This document shows positions 26,501 through 34,252 of a stretch of DNA of 64,000 nucleotides, one piece after another. Position numbers and translations under genes: made by a program. Source of the stretch: Kumtagia yinganensis (GTDB lineage Bacteria; Pseudomonadota; Alphaproteobacteria; Rhizobiales; Rhizobiaceae); contig NZ_JBEBMH010000001.1 in the NCBI RefSeq assembly GCF_040081985.1, positions 682,001-746,000 of the forward strand, written 5' to 3'. Under the pieces are notes generated by a model. The model searched no databases, was not told the DNA's origin, and worked only from the letters and a program-made list of their open reading frames with translations. Positions within the stretch are counted from its first letter, which is position 1; the number at the start of each line of letters is the position of its first letter.

Positions 26501-27645
26501 AGGCCATCGTTGCCACGCTCTCGGGCTCCGGCACGGCGGCGATCAAGGGGCTTCGCATCGACGGCATCAATGGCGATGCGCTGCCGGACCTGCTGGCCCG
26601 CGCCGACGCGATCGGCCGCGACATCGATGCCGCCAAGACGGCTGCCTTTGCCCCGGAAGTCGCGGCGGCCGGTTCCTTTGCCGGGGGCGACGCGGATGTG
26701 GCGTTCACCATCGCCAACGGGGTGTTGCGGGCGCCGCCGGTGACGCTTGAAAATCCCGCCGCGAAGGTCTCGGCCGAAGTGCGCGCCGACCTGAATACGG
26801 GCGAAATGCAGGCCAACGGCACAATCACCTATGCGGCGGGAGAGGATGCGCTTGCCGGCTCGGCGCCGGCGTTGCGGTTTGCCGCCCAGCGATCGGATGG
26901 TGGGGCCAAGATCACCTTCGACAGCGAGCCTCTGGCGCAGTTCCTGACGCAAAGGGCGCTGGAACGCGAGCAGGCGCGGGTGGAGGCGATGCAGGCGGTT
27001 CTGCTGGAAAAGCAAAGGCTTCGGCGCGAAGTGCGTTACTACGCGGCGCTGGAAGCCGACCGCAGCCGTCTGGCCGCCGAGGCGATGCGCAAGGCCGAGC
27101 AGGACGCCCGGCAGCGCGCCGAAGCCGAGGCGCGCGCCAAGGCTGAAGAGGAGGAGCGCCAGCGGCTTGCGGCGGAGGAGGCGAGGCGGCAGGCGGAAGA
27201 GGCTGCCAGGCTGAAGGCGGAAGAGGAGGCGCGTCTCAGGGCCGAAGCGGAAGCACGGCAACGGGCGGAGGAGGAAGCCAAACGCAAGGCTGAGGAAGAT
27301 GCGCGGCTGAAGTCTGAAGCCGACGAAAGGGATCGGATTGCCGCCGAGCAAGCGCGTCGCGCGGACGAGAAGGCCGAACAGGACCGGCAAGCGGCTGAAA
27401 AGGCCGAAGAATCCCGCCGTCAGACCGAGGAGGTCGTGCGCCGTCGCGCTGTCGAGGAGGCTCGGCAGGCCGGCGAAGCGGCGCGCAGCGCTCCCGAAGA
27501 AACCCGTCGCGAGCCAACGCAACCGGAGCCTGAAACGCAATTGCCCGGGGTTCGCCAAGGGTTGGAAATGGGCGACTATCCGCCACCGGCCAAGCCGAAA
27601 CCCTCGGCATTCGAGAATATTTTGAAGTCTCTGACGGGCGGATGA
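23581..27645 (+). CDS. giant AsmA-family protein with charged coiled-coil tail
   Basis: This 1354-residue protein starts at TTG (AAAGGG upstream). An N-terminal membrane anchor (ARLFVFVGGLIVLVLTAALVAPYFIDWTNYRAEFE) precedes an AsmA-like chain of beta-strands; DWTNYRAEFEREASAILGRKVVVQG is the typical AsmA opening. AsmA-type proteins span the periplasm and are thought to carry phospholipids to the outer membrane. The final about 200 residues are a highly charged, Glu/Arg/Ala heptad region (EEEERQRLAAEEARRQAEEA...) followed by a Pro-rich end, much longer than the usual short AsmA tail. No partner gene is coupled to it. Confidence 0.85.
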   Translation: MILARLFVFVGGLIVLVLTAALVAPYFIDWTNYRAEFEREASAILGRKVVVQGDAEARLLPFPSVTFSNVAVGGGAHGEPAMTIETFSMDAELAPFLRGEFLIFDMRMVRPKGIVDIAEDGTIDWAVRPSSPIPAAKIALEKLTVSEGEIELRHRLSGRTHRLSGINAHLSAKSLAGPWRVEGALSFDGMQTALSATTGVAGADGRMRLRIRAAPTAQPVSLDADGEVALKPEGLIYSGTFRLVEAIAKEEAAETDASAPAPPKQPEAPRYRLSGQFSVDSRKLDVAAFRFETGPLDQPYTADGTASLDFGTEPRFAIKASGAQMRFDEALGASDGSSLSLEQRIAAFETAMLDLPKPTMPGSIEVNLPAVVVGDTTIRDVRLAAEPAANGWAIKSMGATLPGRTTLEADGLLKTNGDFGFAGNLLLAVAQPSGFAAWVAKDIDDAIRRLPAAGFSAKVDMTERRQSFRDLELVLGDARFRGEIDSRQPTDARPSVFIRLDGDAMDVDGLSAFASLFVSDEGRNRFADSDLDFQVKAGPVRVAGLSAETVDTALRLRQGHLEIDRLSIGGLAGASISATGAIRDFPDNPTGNIDASIVAVDLAPLAKLAAESFPDNYLLQQLQRRVAAHPSLLSDARFDVVASAAANKDGTSGMALSLQGNAGGSALSASLSGNGHPASAGEAQLSLTLSARNEDSTVLLGLVGLPTLPLSSIGAGELTLSAKGVAATGLASKFELKADQFLASFDGTTSVDADGFSAKGKATLEAADIEPWLMTLGMVLPGMGLGTAAEFSAQTDLGSDLLVLSGLDGVVNETAVAGDLNVEFKDDMPNLSGAVVLDELPLEPFAAMMVGEEALKSNQGAWATAPFSQKAVLPFSGAVDVSTATLTAGSASAYDATLSLGIGADGFRADNIKATYGGGQLSGRFELKNNGGIGLFSGQVQLNGADLSSDAGIGGLAGKGNFSATASGNGKSVEAIVATLSGSGTAAIKGLRIDGINGDALPDLLARADAIGRDIDAAKTAAFAPEVAAAGSFAGGDADVAFTIANGVLRAPPVTLENPAAKVSAEVRADLNTGEMQANGTITYAAGEDALAGSAPALRFAAQRSDGGAKITFDSEPLAQFLTQRALEREQARVEAMQAVLLEKQRLRREVRYYAALEADRSRLAAEAMRKAEQDARQRAEAEARAKAEEEERQRLAAEEARRQAEEAARLKAEEEARLRAEAEARQRAEEEAKRKAEEDARLKSEADERDRIAAEQARRADEKAEQDRQAAEKAEESRRQTEEVVRRRAVEEARQAGEAARSAPEETRREPTQPEPETQLPGVRQGLEMGDYPPPAKPKPSAFENILKSLTGG

Positions 27646-27836
27646 AGCCGGCTGGCGAAGGATTTGCGACCTCTTACGAGAGCTTTGACACTCGTAATGG
27701 GGGGCGGGTCAACCGCGTCTCCAGGCGCCGCATCAAGTTCGGAATGTCGAACGATTTCATCGAGTTGCCACGGAATCCGCAACAAGTCCAGGTTTTGCGC
27801 CGACGCTGGCCCCTCGCGGGCTTCCCGTACCGGTGT

Positions 27837-28082
27837 TTAGCCGTTTTGCGCCGATGCCACGGTTGTTCGCTCGCCCTTCACCCAATCCAGCACATAGACG
27901 CGGATGGCTGAGGACAGATTTGCTTCGCGGGGGCGACCCTCGTCGATCTCGGCGATGAGGGCAGCAAGAGGCACGCCACGCAGACCGGCTATCCGGGCGA
28001 GTTCGTCGAAGAAGGGTTGTTCAAGCGAATAGCTGGTGCGGTGGCCGCGGATCGAGACCGAGTGCTTTCGGACGAGGCTCAT
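27837..28082 (-). CDS. ribbon-helix-helix protein
   Basis: This 81-residue protein begins MSLVRKHSVSIRGHRTSYSL and continues EQPFFDELARIAGLRGVPLAALIAEIDE, the RHH_4-type arrangement (strand, then two helices) found in many alphaproteobacteria. Such proteins bind DNA or other proteins as dimers; the target is unknown. It overlaps the upstream DUF4169 gene by 4 bases and follows SspB, so the three minus-strand genes probably form one operon. Confidence 0.88.
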   Translation of the reverse strand: MSLVRKHSVSIRGHRTSYSLEQPFFDELARIAGLRGVPLAALIAEIDEGRPREANLSSAIRVYVLDWVKGERTTVASAQNG

Positions 28083-28267
28083 TCGCTGGAGTCGGGATCG
28101 CGGCGATGGGCGTCCACATGGCTGGCGAGCTTATCGGCTTCCGCCCTGTCTCTCGACTTCTCGGCCTTGGTGCGGCCATGGCGGACGCGGTTTTCTTCCG
28201 CCAGCCGCACCTTATCGTCGCGGTCCCGGCGCTTCCTGGCGATGCGGAGGTTGACGATGTCGCCCAT
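28079..28267 (-). CDS. DUF4169 family protein
   Basis: This is a 62-residue, strongly charged protein: MGDIVNLRIARKRRDRDDKV...RVRHGRTKAEKSRDRAEADKLASHVDAHRRD. The MGDIVNLR-x-x-RKRR start and the R-x-GRTKAEK core are the DUF4169 signature. Its function is unknown. It lies between SspB (22-base gap) and the RHH gene, which it overlaps by 4 bases; this order is common in Rhizobiales. The ATG at 28267 is used because the conserved N-terminus starts there. Confidence 0.88.
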   Translation of the reverse strand: MGDIVNLRIARKRRDRDDKVRLAEENRVRHGRTKAEKSRDRAEADKLASHVDAHRRDPDSSE

Positions 28268-28289
28268 GGCGGAGCGTAGGCCGCGCCGG

Positions 28290-28838
28290 CTACTTCTTGC
28301 GAAAGGCGTCGAGCGAGACCACGTCGGCGCCCTTGCCCTCCTCGGCGGAGGCGGGTTGCTTGGCGGGAGCCGGCTTTTCCTTCTCCTTCGCCTCGGCCTT
28401 TTTCGGCGCGGCAACGGGAGCCGGCTTCTTTTCGACGGCAACGGGACGCAGCGGTTCGGGCGCGGCAGGTGCCGCCGCCTCGGTCTTCACGTCGAATTCC
28501 AACTCGAAATTCACCGACGGATCGTAGAAGCCGCGAACGGCAGAGAAGGGGATTTCCAGCTTTTCCGGGACGTCGGAAAAGGACAGACCGATCTCGAAGC
28601 CGGTCTCGCTGACCTTCAGGTCCCAATACTGGAACTGGATGACGATGGTCATCTGCTCGGGATAACGCTCGCGCAGCCGCGACGAGACGCGCACGCCCGG
28701 CGCGCCGGTGAGGAAGGTGATGAAAAAATGGTGGCTGCCCGGCAGGCCCGTGCGCGCAACCTCGGCCAGAACCTTGCGCATGACGCCGCGCAACGCCTCC
28801 TGGGCGAGGATGTCGTAACGGATGTGGTCTTCGGCCAT
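28290..28838 (-). CDS. sspB: SspB-type ClpXP adaptor
   Basis: This 182-residue alphaproteobacterial SspB has a conserved core, MAEDHIRYDILAQEALRGVM...VMRKVLAEV, then HHFFITFLTGAPGVRVSSRL, YPEQMTIVIQFQYWDLKVSE and the FSDVPEKLEIPFSAV loop. SspB binds ssrA-tagged proteins and delivers them to ClpXP. The second half is a Pro/Ala/Lys-rich linker (EPLRPVAVEKKPAPVAAPKK) ending VVSLDAFRKK, the expected ClpX-binding tail. The tmRNA gene that makes the tag is in the same window (32240-32575). Confidence 0.92.
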   Translation of the reverse strand: MAEDHIRYDILAQEALRGVMRKVLAEVARTGLPGSHHFFITFLTGAPGVRVSSRLRERYPEQMTIVIQFQYWDLKVSETGFEIGLSFSDVPEKLEIPFSAVRGFYDPSVNFELEFDVKTEAAAPAAPEPLRPVAVEKKPAPVAAPKKAEAKEKEKPAPAKQPASAEEGKGADVVSLDAFRKK

Positions 28839-28922
28839 CGCGCAGCGGGTTCCGAGTGAATCGACAACACTACCTCTAATGAAGGATAGGGCCGCCGTAA
28901 ACGGAATATACGGAACCGGCGT

Positions 28923-29570
28923 TCAGGGCCGCTTGCCGTAAGCGCGGAGAAATGTGCGGACGGCGTTCCTTGCCGAGGTTTCGAGAAAATCGTCGTCCAT
29001 GTCGTCGCCGAGCAGCATGGCGGTCTGCAGGTCGGCGTTGACCAGCGCCAGGAACTGGCGGGCGGCGAGGTCGGGATCGTCCAGGTCGAGATGGCCGGAG
29101 AGGGCGAGGCGGGCAAATCGGGCGGCCAGCGCCGACCAGACTTTTGCCGGCCCGTTGACGCGCCAGTCGGCGAACAGTTCGGGATAACGTTCGCCCTCCG
29201 ACTGGATCAGCTTGCGCAGAAATTTGCCTTCGCGGTTGCAGATGCAGTTGCGGGTCAGTCGCACCGCGAAGGCAGCGAGATCGGCCTCGAGGTTCGTGGG
29301 CCTGTCCGGAAAGGTGGCGAGCGTATCGAATAGGTCGGCGTTGATGCGTTCCGTGACCTCGCGGACGACGGCCTGGAACAGCTTTTCCTTGTCGCCGTGA
29401 TGATTGTAGACGGTCTGGCGGGAGACGTTGGCCTGGGCCGCTATCATGTCGATGTTGGTGCCGCCGAACCCTTCGCGGCAAAAGACACAAGCGGCTGCGT
29501 CAATGATCGACAGCCGCTTTTCGATGTGGCCGCGCGGGCCGGCTATGTCAGGAGCGGTGACAGGTGGCAT
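28923..29570 (-). CDS. TetR/AcrR family regulator
   Basis: This 215-residue protein has an HTH at about residues 15-60: SIIDAAACVFCREGFGGTNI, DMIAAQANVSRQTVYNHHGD. The C-terminal domain resembles TetR_C_33-type regulators of MFS pumps. The start MPPVTAPDIAGP at 29570 is preferred; the longer open frame reads through the promoter region. It is divergent from a Bcr/CflA-type exporter with a palindrome (29599-29618) between them, so it most likely represses that exporter and itself. Confidence 0.9.
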   Translation of the reverse strand: MPPVTAPDIAGPRGHIEKRLSIIDAAACVFCREGFGGTNIDMIAAQANVSRQTVYNHHGDKEKLFQAVVREVTERINADLFDTLATFPDRPTNLEADLAAFAVRLTRNCICNREGKFLRKLIQSEGERYPELFADWRVNGPAKVWSALAARFARLALSGHLDLDDPDLAARQFLALVNADLQTAMLLGDDMDDDFLETSARNAVRTFLRAYGKRP

Positions 29571-29598
29571 CGGAAATTTATGTACACGTGATTGACAA

Positions 29599-29618
29599 TT
29601 TGGACAAGCGCGTCCAAA
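29599..29618. promoter_or_regulatory. palindromic operator between TetR and exporter
   Basis: TTTGGACAAGCGCGTCCAAA is a perfect 7+7-bp inverted repeat with a 6-base centre. A TTGACA box begins at 29592. The palindrome lies in the 148-base gap between the divergent regulator and exporter genes, 29 bases before the regulator's start, the expected place for autoregulation. Confidence 0.6.
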
Positions 29619-29718
29619 AATATCGATATTGTGCAGTGCGGTAGCCTTAGGGGTGGACTTCACACTGCGAGGCTGACGCCATTCCGGCGCCTGGCCATAG
29701 CATTCAAGAGCATTCGTC

Positions 29719-30933
29719 ATGCAAACCAACTATCTGCGTTACGCGATCGTGCTTGGGCTGGTTTCAGCCATCGGGCCGTTCGCGATCGACATGTATCTCC
29801 CGGCATTGCCGTCGATCGGCGCCGATCTCGGCGCCAGCGACATGGCCGTGCAGATGAGCCTGGTGGTGGTGTTCCTCTCCTTCGCCGTCGGGCCGCTTCT
29901 GGTTGGGCCGCTGGCCGACATCTATGGCCGCAAGCCGATCCTTTATGGTGGGCTGGTGGTGTTCGCGCTGGCGAGCGTCGGGGCAGCCCTGGCGCCCAAT
30001 GTCGGCTGGCTGATCTTCTTCCGCCTGATACAGGGGCTCGGCGCCAGCACAGGCATGGTTGTGCCGCGCGCGGTGGTGCGCGACCTGCATACCGGCCCGG
30101 AAGCGGCTAAGCTGATGTCGCTGCTGATGCTGGTTTTCAGCGTGTCGCCGATCCTCGCACCGCTGACCGGCAGCTTCATCATCGACGCTTTCGGGTGGCG
30201 CGCCGTGTTCTGGGCGGTGACGATAGCGGCCGTGCTTGCCTATTTCCTGATGATCGTGGGACTGGAAGAGACGCGCCCCGCCGAGATGCGCGGCGGCAGC
30301 TCGTTTTCCGCGGCCTGGGCCGGCTACATGAAGCTTTCCGTGGACCGTGGCTTCCTCGGCCTCGTGCTGATCGGCGGCTTCGGCATCGCCAGCTTCTTCG
30401 TCTACCTGGCCAATTCGTCCTTCGTGATCATCGACCACTACGGCATGTCGCCGTCGACCTACAGCCTGTTCTTCTCGGTGAACGCGGTCTCTTTCTTCGC
30501 GGTTTCGCAGTTCAGCGGCTGGCTGGCGCAGAAATTCGGATTGCGGCGTGTCGTGCGCATAGCCGTGTTCGGCTACGCGGCCGTGATGATCGCGATGTAT
30601 GCCGTGATGGCGACGGGCGTCGAATCGCTGGCCTTCATGGCGGTCGCGCTGTTCATCGGCTACGGATTTCTCGGGCTGGTCATCCCGACAACCTCGGTGC
30701 TGGCGATGGAAGACCATGGCGAGATCGCCGGGACGGCGTCGGCGCTGATGGGCACGCTGCACATGATCACCGGCGTCGCAGCCATGACGGTGACGGGCCT
30801 GTTCGCCAACGGCCTGCCGATGCCGATGATTTCCGGCATCGCCGCCTGCGCGGTCATCGCCCTGGTTCTGTCGGTAGGGACGCTCGGGTCGCGGCGTCGC
30901 CGTCATCAGGTCGAGGTTGCGCCGGCGGAGTGA
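29719..30933 (+). CDS. Bcr/CflA family multidrug exporter (MFS)
   Basis: This 404-residue protein has twelve predicted membrane segments. The DHA1 motifs are visible: AIDMYLPALPSIGADLG in the first loop, LADIYGRKPILYGGL (motif A), RLIQGLGASTGMVVPRAVVRDL, and PILAPLTGSFI (motif C). Bcr/CflA proteins export bicyclomycin, chloramphenicol, florfenicol or sulfonamides with proton antiport; the substrate of this one is unknown. It is divergent from the TetR gene, which probably represses it. Confidence 0.93.
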   Translation: MQTNYLRYAIVLGLVSAIGPFAIDMYLPALPSIGADLGASDMAVQMSLVVVFLSFAVGPLLVGPLADIYGRKPILYGGLVVFALASVGAALAPNVGWLIFFRLIQGLGASTGMVVPRAVVRDLHTGPEAAKLMSLLMLVFSVSPILAPLTGSFIIDAFGWRAVFWAVTIAAVLAYFLMIVGLEETRPAEMRGGSSFSAAWAGYMKLSVDRGFLGLVLIGGFGIASFFVYLANSSFVIIDHYGMSPSTYSLFFSVNAVSFFAVSQFSGWLAQKFGLRRVVRIAVFGYAAVMIAMYAVMATGVESLAFMAVALFIGYGFLGLVIPTTSVLAMEDHGEIAGTASALMGTLHMITGVAAMTVTGLFANGLPMPMISGIAACAVIALVLSVGTLGSRRRRHQVEVAPAE

Positions 30934-30954
30934 GTGCCGATGTAGCGAGCGAGG

Positions 30955-31509
30955 TTATTTCGAGGGCGCCGCGAGCGCTCTCGATCTTATGAAGGCCAAC
31001 CTTTCGCCAACGGTGCCGCGCGGCACATCGGCAAGTTCGTAACCGCAAGCTGTATAGGCGGCGGCGACCGCCTCGAAGGTTCGAACCGCCTCGGCAAAAT
31101 CCTGTTTGCGCTCGCTGTCGTTGCCGTAGATTTCCGGCCAGGGCGGCAGGATAAAGACGGTTCTGCTGTAGCGGAACATTTCCGCGGCCCGGCGGAAATG
31201 ATCAGGGACCGGCAGGCCGCACAGATTCATGTAGCCAATGCAGTCCGGTACGCCGCGGTCGAAGAAAACGGGGCCGGCAGCAGCAAGCGCCTGGTTCCAG
31301 GAGCGCATCTCCCAGGCGAGCATCAGTTCGGCGAAGAGTTTTTGGTCGGCCCAGTGAAGTGCGGTGCCGCCGATCGCCACCTGGTCGCGGATGATGCCGC
31401 GCCCGGCTTCTTCGGCGCCGGCGAATCCCTCGACGCGCAGTGCCTCGATCAGGGTTGTCTTGCCGGAGCCGGGGCCGCCGGTGAGGACGAATAAGTTGTT
31501 GCAGGACAT
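30955..31509 (-). CDS. P-loop ATPase/kinase-like protein (AAA_28 type)
   Basis: This 184-residue protein has a Walker A motif, LTGGPGSGKTTLIEAL, at its start, and VFFDRGVPDCIGYMNLCGL (the D-R motif of nucleoside/gluconate-type kinases) in the middle. IYGNDSERKQDF and FEAVAAAYTACGYEL follow. This is the layout of AAA_28/NadR-like predicted kinases in which the DRG loop binds the acceptor. The substrate is unknown. It ends convergent with the exporter gene (21-base gap). Confidence 0.85.
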   Translation of the reverse strand: MSCNNLFVLTGGPGSGKTTLIEALRVEGFAGAEEAGRGIIRDQVAIGGTALHWADQKLFAELMLAWEMRSWNQALAAAGPVFFDRGVPDCIGYMNLCGLPVPDHFRRAAEMFRYSRTVFILPPWPEIYGNDSERKQDFAEAVRTFEAVAAAYTACGYELADVPRGTVGERLAFIRSRALAAPSK

Positions 31510-31555
31510 CGAGCCTAACTATCGAGCAGATTGATAACTGAGTTGCGAGGGGCCG

Positions 31556-31903
31556 CTATTCGCCTTGGCGTCGAATCTCGCCTTCGACGATCAGACGCAG
31601 GGTGGGAAGAGCGTGCTTGAGGTTTGCCAGATCGCAGCAACCGAAACGACATTATAGCCGTGCCGGTAGATATTCCCCGCGCCAGCGATTTGCTGCCAAG
31701 GAATTTCCGGATGACGATCCTTGATCGTAGCAGGCAAGCAGCGGGATGCCTCGGACATGATCTCCAATGCCCGCGTAACCGTATAGATCGCAGAGTATCC
31801 GCTGCCAGCTCGTCTTTCGTGGAGTCACCCAGAGAAAGGCTTCCGCGTGGTCGATGTTCTCAAGGATATCGAGTAGGGCGTTCTGCTCGCGCTCAGAAAG
31901 CAT
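31556..31903 (-). pseudogene. hepT: frameshifted HepT-type RNase toxin
   Basis: From ATG at 31903, MLSEREQNALLDILENIDHAEAFL reads as a HepT/DUF86 start; then the frame changes. A second frame gives IYTVTRALEIMSEASRCLPA, IKDRHPEIPWQQIAGAGNIYRHGYNVVSVAAIWQT, and the original frame returns for LKHALPTLRLIVEGEIRRQGE before a TAG. Joined, this is a whole HepT toxin core, so at least two frame breaks have inactivated it. The antitoxin gene mntA overlaps its start by 11 bases and is intact. Sequencing error is possible but would need two or more independent slips. Confidence 0.82.
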
Positions 31904-32195
31904 AAACGAGATCGCGGGTGACGGCAGTGCGTATGCGGGGTTTCAATCCGGCACTGTCGATGACATCCACGGACTGGCTGAACAGCCGTGCGACTTCTTC
32001 CTGAATGCCGACGTAGTCGTAGATCGTAATCGGGAGAGCTGGATCGAGGTCGACAAGGATATCGATGTCGCTTCGCGGCGTGGCTTCATCGCGGGCAACC
32101 GAGCCGAAAACACCGGCATGCCGGACGCCTTTTGCGCGCAACTTCGACTCAGCGTCGCGCAATGTTTCCAGAGCGGTTTCGAGTTTCCTGCCCAT
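31893..32195 (-). CDS. mntA: MntA-type nucleotidyltransferase antitoxin
   Basis: This 100-residue minimal nucleotidyltransferase has the catalytic motif GVFGSVARDEATPRSDIDIL (GSxARx...DxD) and LVDLDP. In characterised HepT/MntA pairs, the MntA enzyme adds AMP to a tyrosine of HepT and so blocks its RNase activity. The overlap with the hepT start is the usual coupled arrangement. Here its toxin partner is frameshifted, leaving the antitoxin without an obvious target. Confidence 0.9.
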   Translation of the reverse strand: MGRKLETALETLRDAESKLRAKGVRHAGVFGSVARDEATPRSDIDILVDLDPALPITIYDYVGIQEEVARLFSQSVDVIDSAGLKPRIRTAVTRDLVYAF

Positions 32196-32239
32196 GACAC
32201 GATTGTATCAAACAGAAAGCGCGGTCGCGAGGAGGAAAG

Positions 32240-32575
32240 TGGAGGTTTCTGTTGCCAGGTACCTCCGAACCCCGCCTAGAAGTGCGAACCCCTAGGACTT
32301 GATTTGAAGCTATCGCACCGCATTAAGCGGCGAGACGTGCTTCCGCATAGTTGTCGTTGGCAACTATAAGTTTAGCCCGATAACGGTGGTACAATGCCGG
32401 GCAAAAGTACGATCTTTACACCTTCGTCGATCCTATTTCGCCCCCAGCAGAAACCGCCTCTCGCGGCGGCTTTTGGTGGAGGCGCCGGGTACCGCCCCCG
32501 GGTCCGAACGGCTTATTGCATCGCCCATTTATCGCCATAGTCAGGCAAGCTGACGGAGCGAATATAGGGGGCCGG
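32240..32575 (-). ncRNA. ssrA: two-piece (circularly permuted) tmRNA
   Basis: Read on the minus strand, the acceptor piece comes first and ends GGTACCCGGCGCCTCCACCA (CCA at 32476-32474). A processed loop follows, then the coding piece beginning GGGGGCGAAATAGGATCGAC at 32445. GGGGGCG pairs with CGCCTCC to form the acceptor stem. The tag frame is GCC AAC GAC AAC TAT GCG GAA GCA CGT CTC GCC GCT TAA at 32361-32323, giving ANDNYAEARLAA. GGAGGT/ACCTCC at 32266-32241 closes the end. The permuted two-piece form is typical of alphaproteobacteria. The tmRNA rescues stalled ribosomes, and SspB (28290-28838) recognises its tag. The ends are approximate. Confidence 0.92.
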
Positions 32576-32602
32576 CGAAGGAATTGGAAGGCCTCTATTC
32601 CT

Positions 32603-32727
32603 ATGGGCAGTGGGCAGTCGGCAATAGGCAGTCGGGCCTGCTCGTGTCCTGCCGAAGGATGCTATCGCCAGCGCGGCCTTTGCCTGCAACCGATCCGACT
32701 GCCTATTGCCGACTGCCCACTGCCTAT
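32603..32727. repeat. long imperfect palindrome upstream of ssrA
   Basis: Arms of 33 bases at 32603-32635 and 32695-32727 are complementary except for one base. The repeated core is GGCAGTCGGCAATAGGCAGT. The loop is 59 bases. GGGCAGTGGGCAGTCGG-type palindromes are a repeat class of rhizobial genomes. This copy lies directly upstream of the ssrA acceptor piece, where its promoter must be. Confidence 0.8.
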
Positions 32728-32882
32728 TAGGGACAATCTTTCGAGCGGTGACTTATGCGGATAGTCGTTCGGACTTGACTCGCGCGACGCGGTCCACAAC
32801 TCTTGAGGTTGTAGAGCCTTGTTCATATCCGGCGCCGCGATTCGAACGCCAGAATGCGCAGGCACAGGGAGAGGGAAAAGAA

Positions 32883-33194
32883 ATGGCCGACTACCTCGCA
32901 GACGTGAAGAAATACGATTCCGGTGCCAGCGCGGAAGTCGTCGACAAGATCGTCAAGCATCTTGGCATCGCGCTCCGCAACCGCGACTCCTCGCTCGTGT
33001 CCGCTACCGATCCCAAAGAACTGGAGCGGGTCAAGACCAACTGGGTGGGCAAGAAGCTCGGCGTGAGCGACGGCGCCAAGGCCGACGCCGCTATCGACAA
33101 GACCGCAAAGGCGATGGCTTCCGACAATTCGAAGAGCCGTGTCACCTTCTATTATCTGGTGGCAAAGGAGTTGGGGAAACTCGGCTCGCTGTAG
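32883..33194 (+). CDS. DUF2853 family protein
   Basis: This 103-residue protein, MADYLADVKKYDSGASAEVV then DKIVKHLGIALRNRDSSLVSATDPKELERVKTNWVGKKLGV, is a clear DUF2853 member, a compact helical fold of unknown function. AAAGAA just precedes the ATG, and GAGAGGGA lies about 9 bases upstream. The frame is open upstream to 32706, but the conserved part begins here. It is a single gene between ssrA (divergent) and thyA. Confidence 0.9.
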   Translation: MADYLADVKKYDSGASAEVVDKIVKHLGIALRNRDSSLVSATDPKELERVKTNWVGKKLGVSDGAKADAAIDKTAKAMASDNSKSRVTFYYLVAKELGKLGSL

Positions 33195-33408
33195 TGCCTT
33201 GTGGACGATGAGGGCGGGCCGAGCGCCGCGTCTCGGCCAATCGCCGCCTTACCGGCCAATTATCTTATCTCGATGGTTGACGGGCTTGAGTCCCCATTAG
33301 TGCTTGCCGTTTGCGCGCTGGCCGCAATATGTGGGTATTGGACTCATGGCTGCTGAACGCGCGGGCAGAAGCTGCTATTGTCCAGTCCGCTGAAAAAGTC
33401 CGGATCCG

Positions 33409-34203
33409 ATGCGCCAATATCTCGACCTGCTCGACCATGTGCTGAGGAACGGCACCGACCGCCCGGACCGTACAGGCACAGGTACGCGTTCGGTATTCGG
33501 CTATCAGATGCGCTTCGATCTTTCGCGCGGCTTTCCGGTGACGACCACCAAAAAGCTGCACCTCAAGTCGATCATCCACGAACTGCTGTGGTTCCTGGCA
33601 GGTGACACCAACACAAAATATCTCACCGACCACGGCGTGACGATCTGGGACGAATGGGCCGACGAGAATGGCGACCTCGGTCCGGTCTATGGCGCGCAGT
33701 GGCGCTCCTGGCCGACGCGCGACGGCGGCGAGATCGACCAGATCGCGAATCTTCTCATACAGATACGCAAGAATCCTCATTCGCGGCGCCTGATCGTCTC
33801 GGCCTGGAACCCGGCGGAGGTGGACCAGATGGCGCTGCCGCCATGCCATTGCCTGTTCCAGTTCTATGTCACCGACGGAAAGCTCTCCTGCCAGCTCTAC
33901 CAGCGCTCGGGCGACATTTTTCTCGGCGTGCCGTTCAACATTGCTTCCTATGCGCTGCTGACCATGATGGTGGCTCAGGTGACCGGGCTGAAGCCGGGGG
34001 ATTTCATCCTCACGCTGGGCGACGCGCATCTCTATTCCAACCATTTCGAGCAGGCGCGCGAGCAACTCAGGCGCACGCCGAAGGCGCTGCCGACCATGCG
34101 GATCAATCCAGCGGTGACCGATCTGTTCGCCTTCCGCTTCGAGGATTTTTCGTTGGAAAATTACGTCGCGGACGCCAGTATCAAGGCACCGATCGCGGTT
34201 TGA
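33409..34203 (+). CDS. thyA: thymidylate synthase
   Basis: This 264-residue enzyme converts dUMP to dTMP with methylenetetrahydrofolate. It begins MRQYLDLLDHVLRNGTDRPD and includes TGTGTRSVFGYQMRFDLSRGFPVTTTKK, the active-site cysteine in LPPCHCLFQFYV, SCQLYQRSGDIFLGVPFNIASYALL, and the closing FSLENYVADASIKAPIAV. Length and ends are those of ordinary bacterial ThyA. The folate cycle is completed by folA at 37185-37715; PLD and DUF4424 genes lie between. Confidence 0.97.
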   Translation: MRQYLDLLDHVLRNGTDRPDRTGTGTRSVFGYQMRFDLSRGFPVTTTKKLHLKSIIHELLWFLAGDTNTKYLTDHGVTIWDEWADENGDLGPVYGAQWRSWPTRDGGEIDQIANLLIQIRKNPHSRRLIVSAWNPAEVDQMALPPCHCLFQFYVTDGKLSCQLYQRSGDIFLGVPFNIASYALLTMMVAQVTGLKPGDFILTLGDAHLYSNHFEQAREQLRRTPKALPTMRINPAVTDLFAFRFEDFSLENYVADASIKAPIAV

Positions 34204-34252
34204 TGATCCGGCGTCGAGGAGCAGAATTCAGCAGCGACTGGCGCGGCGTGTC

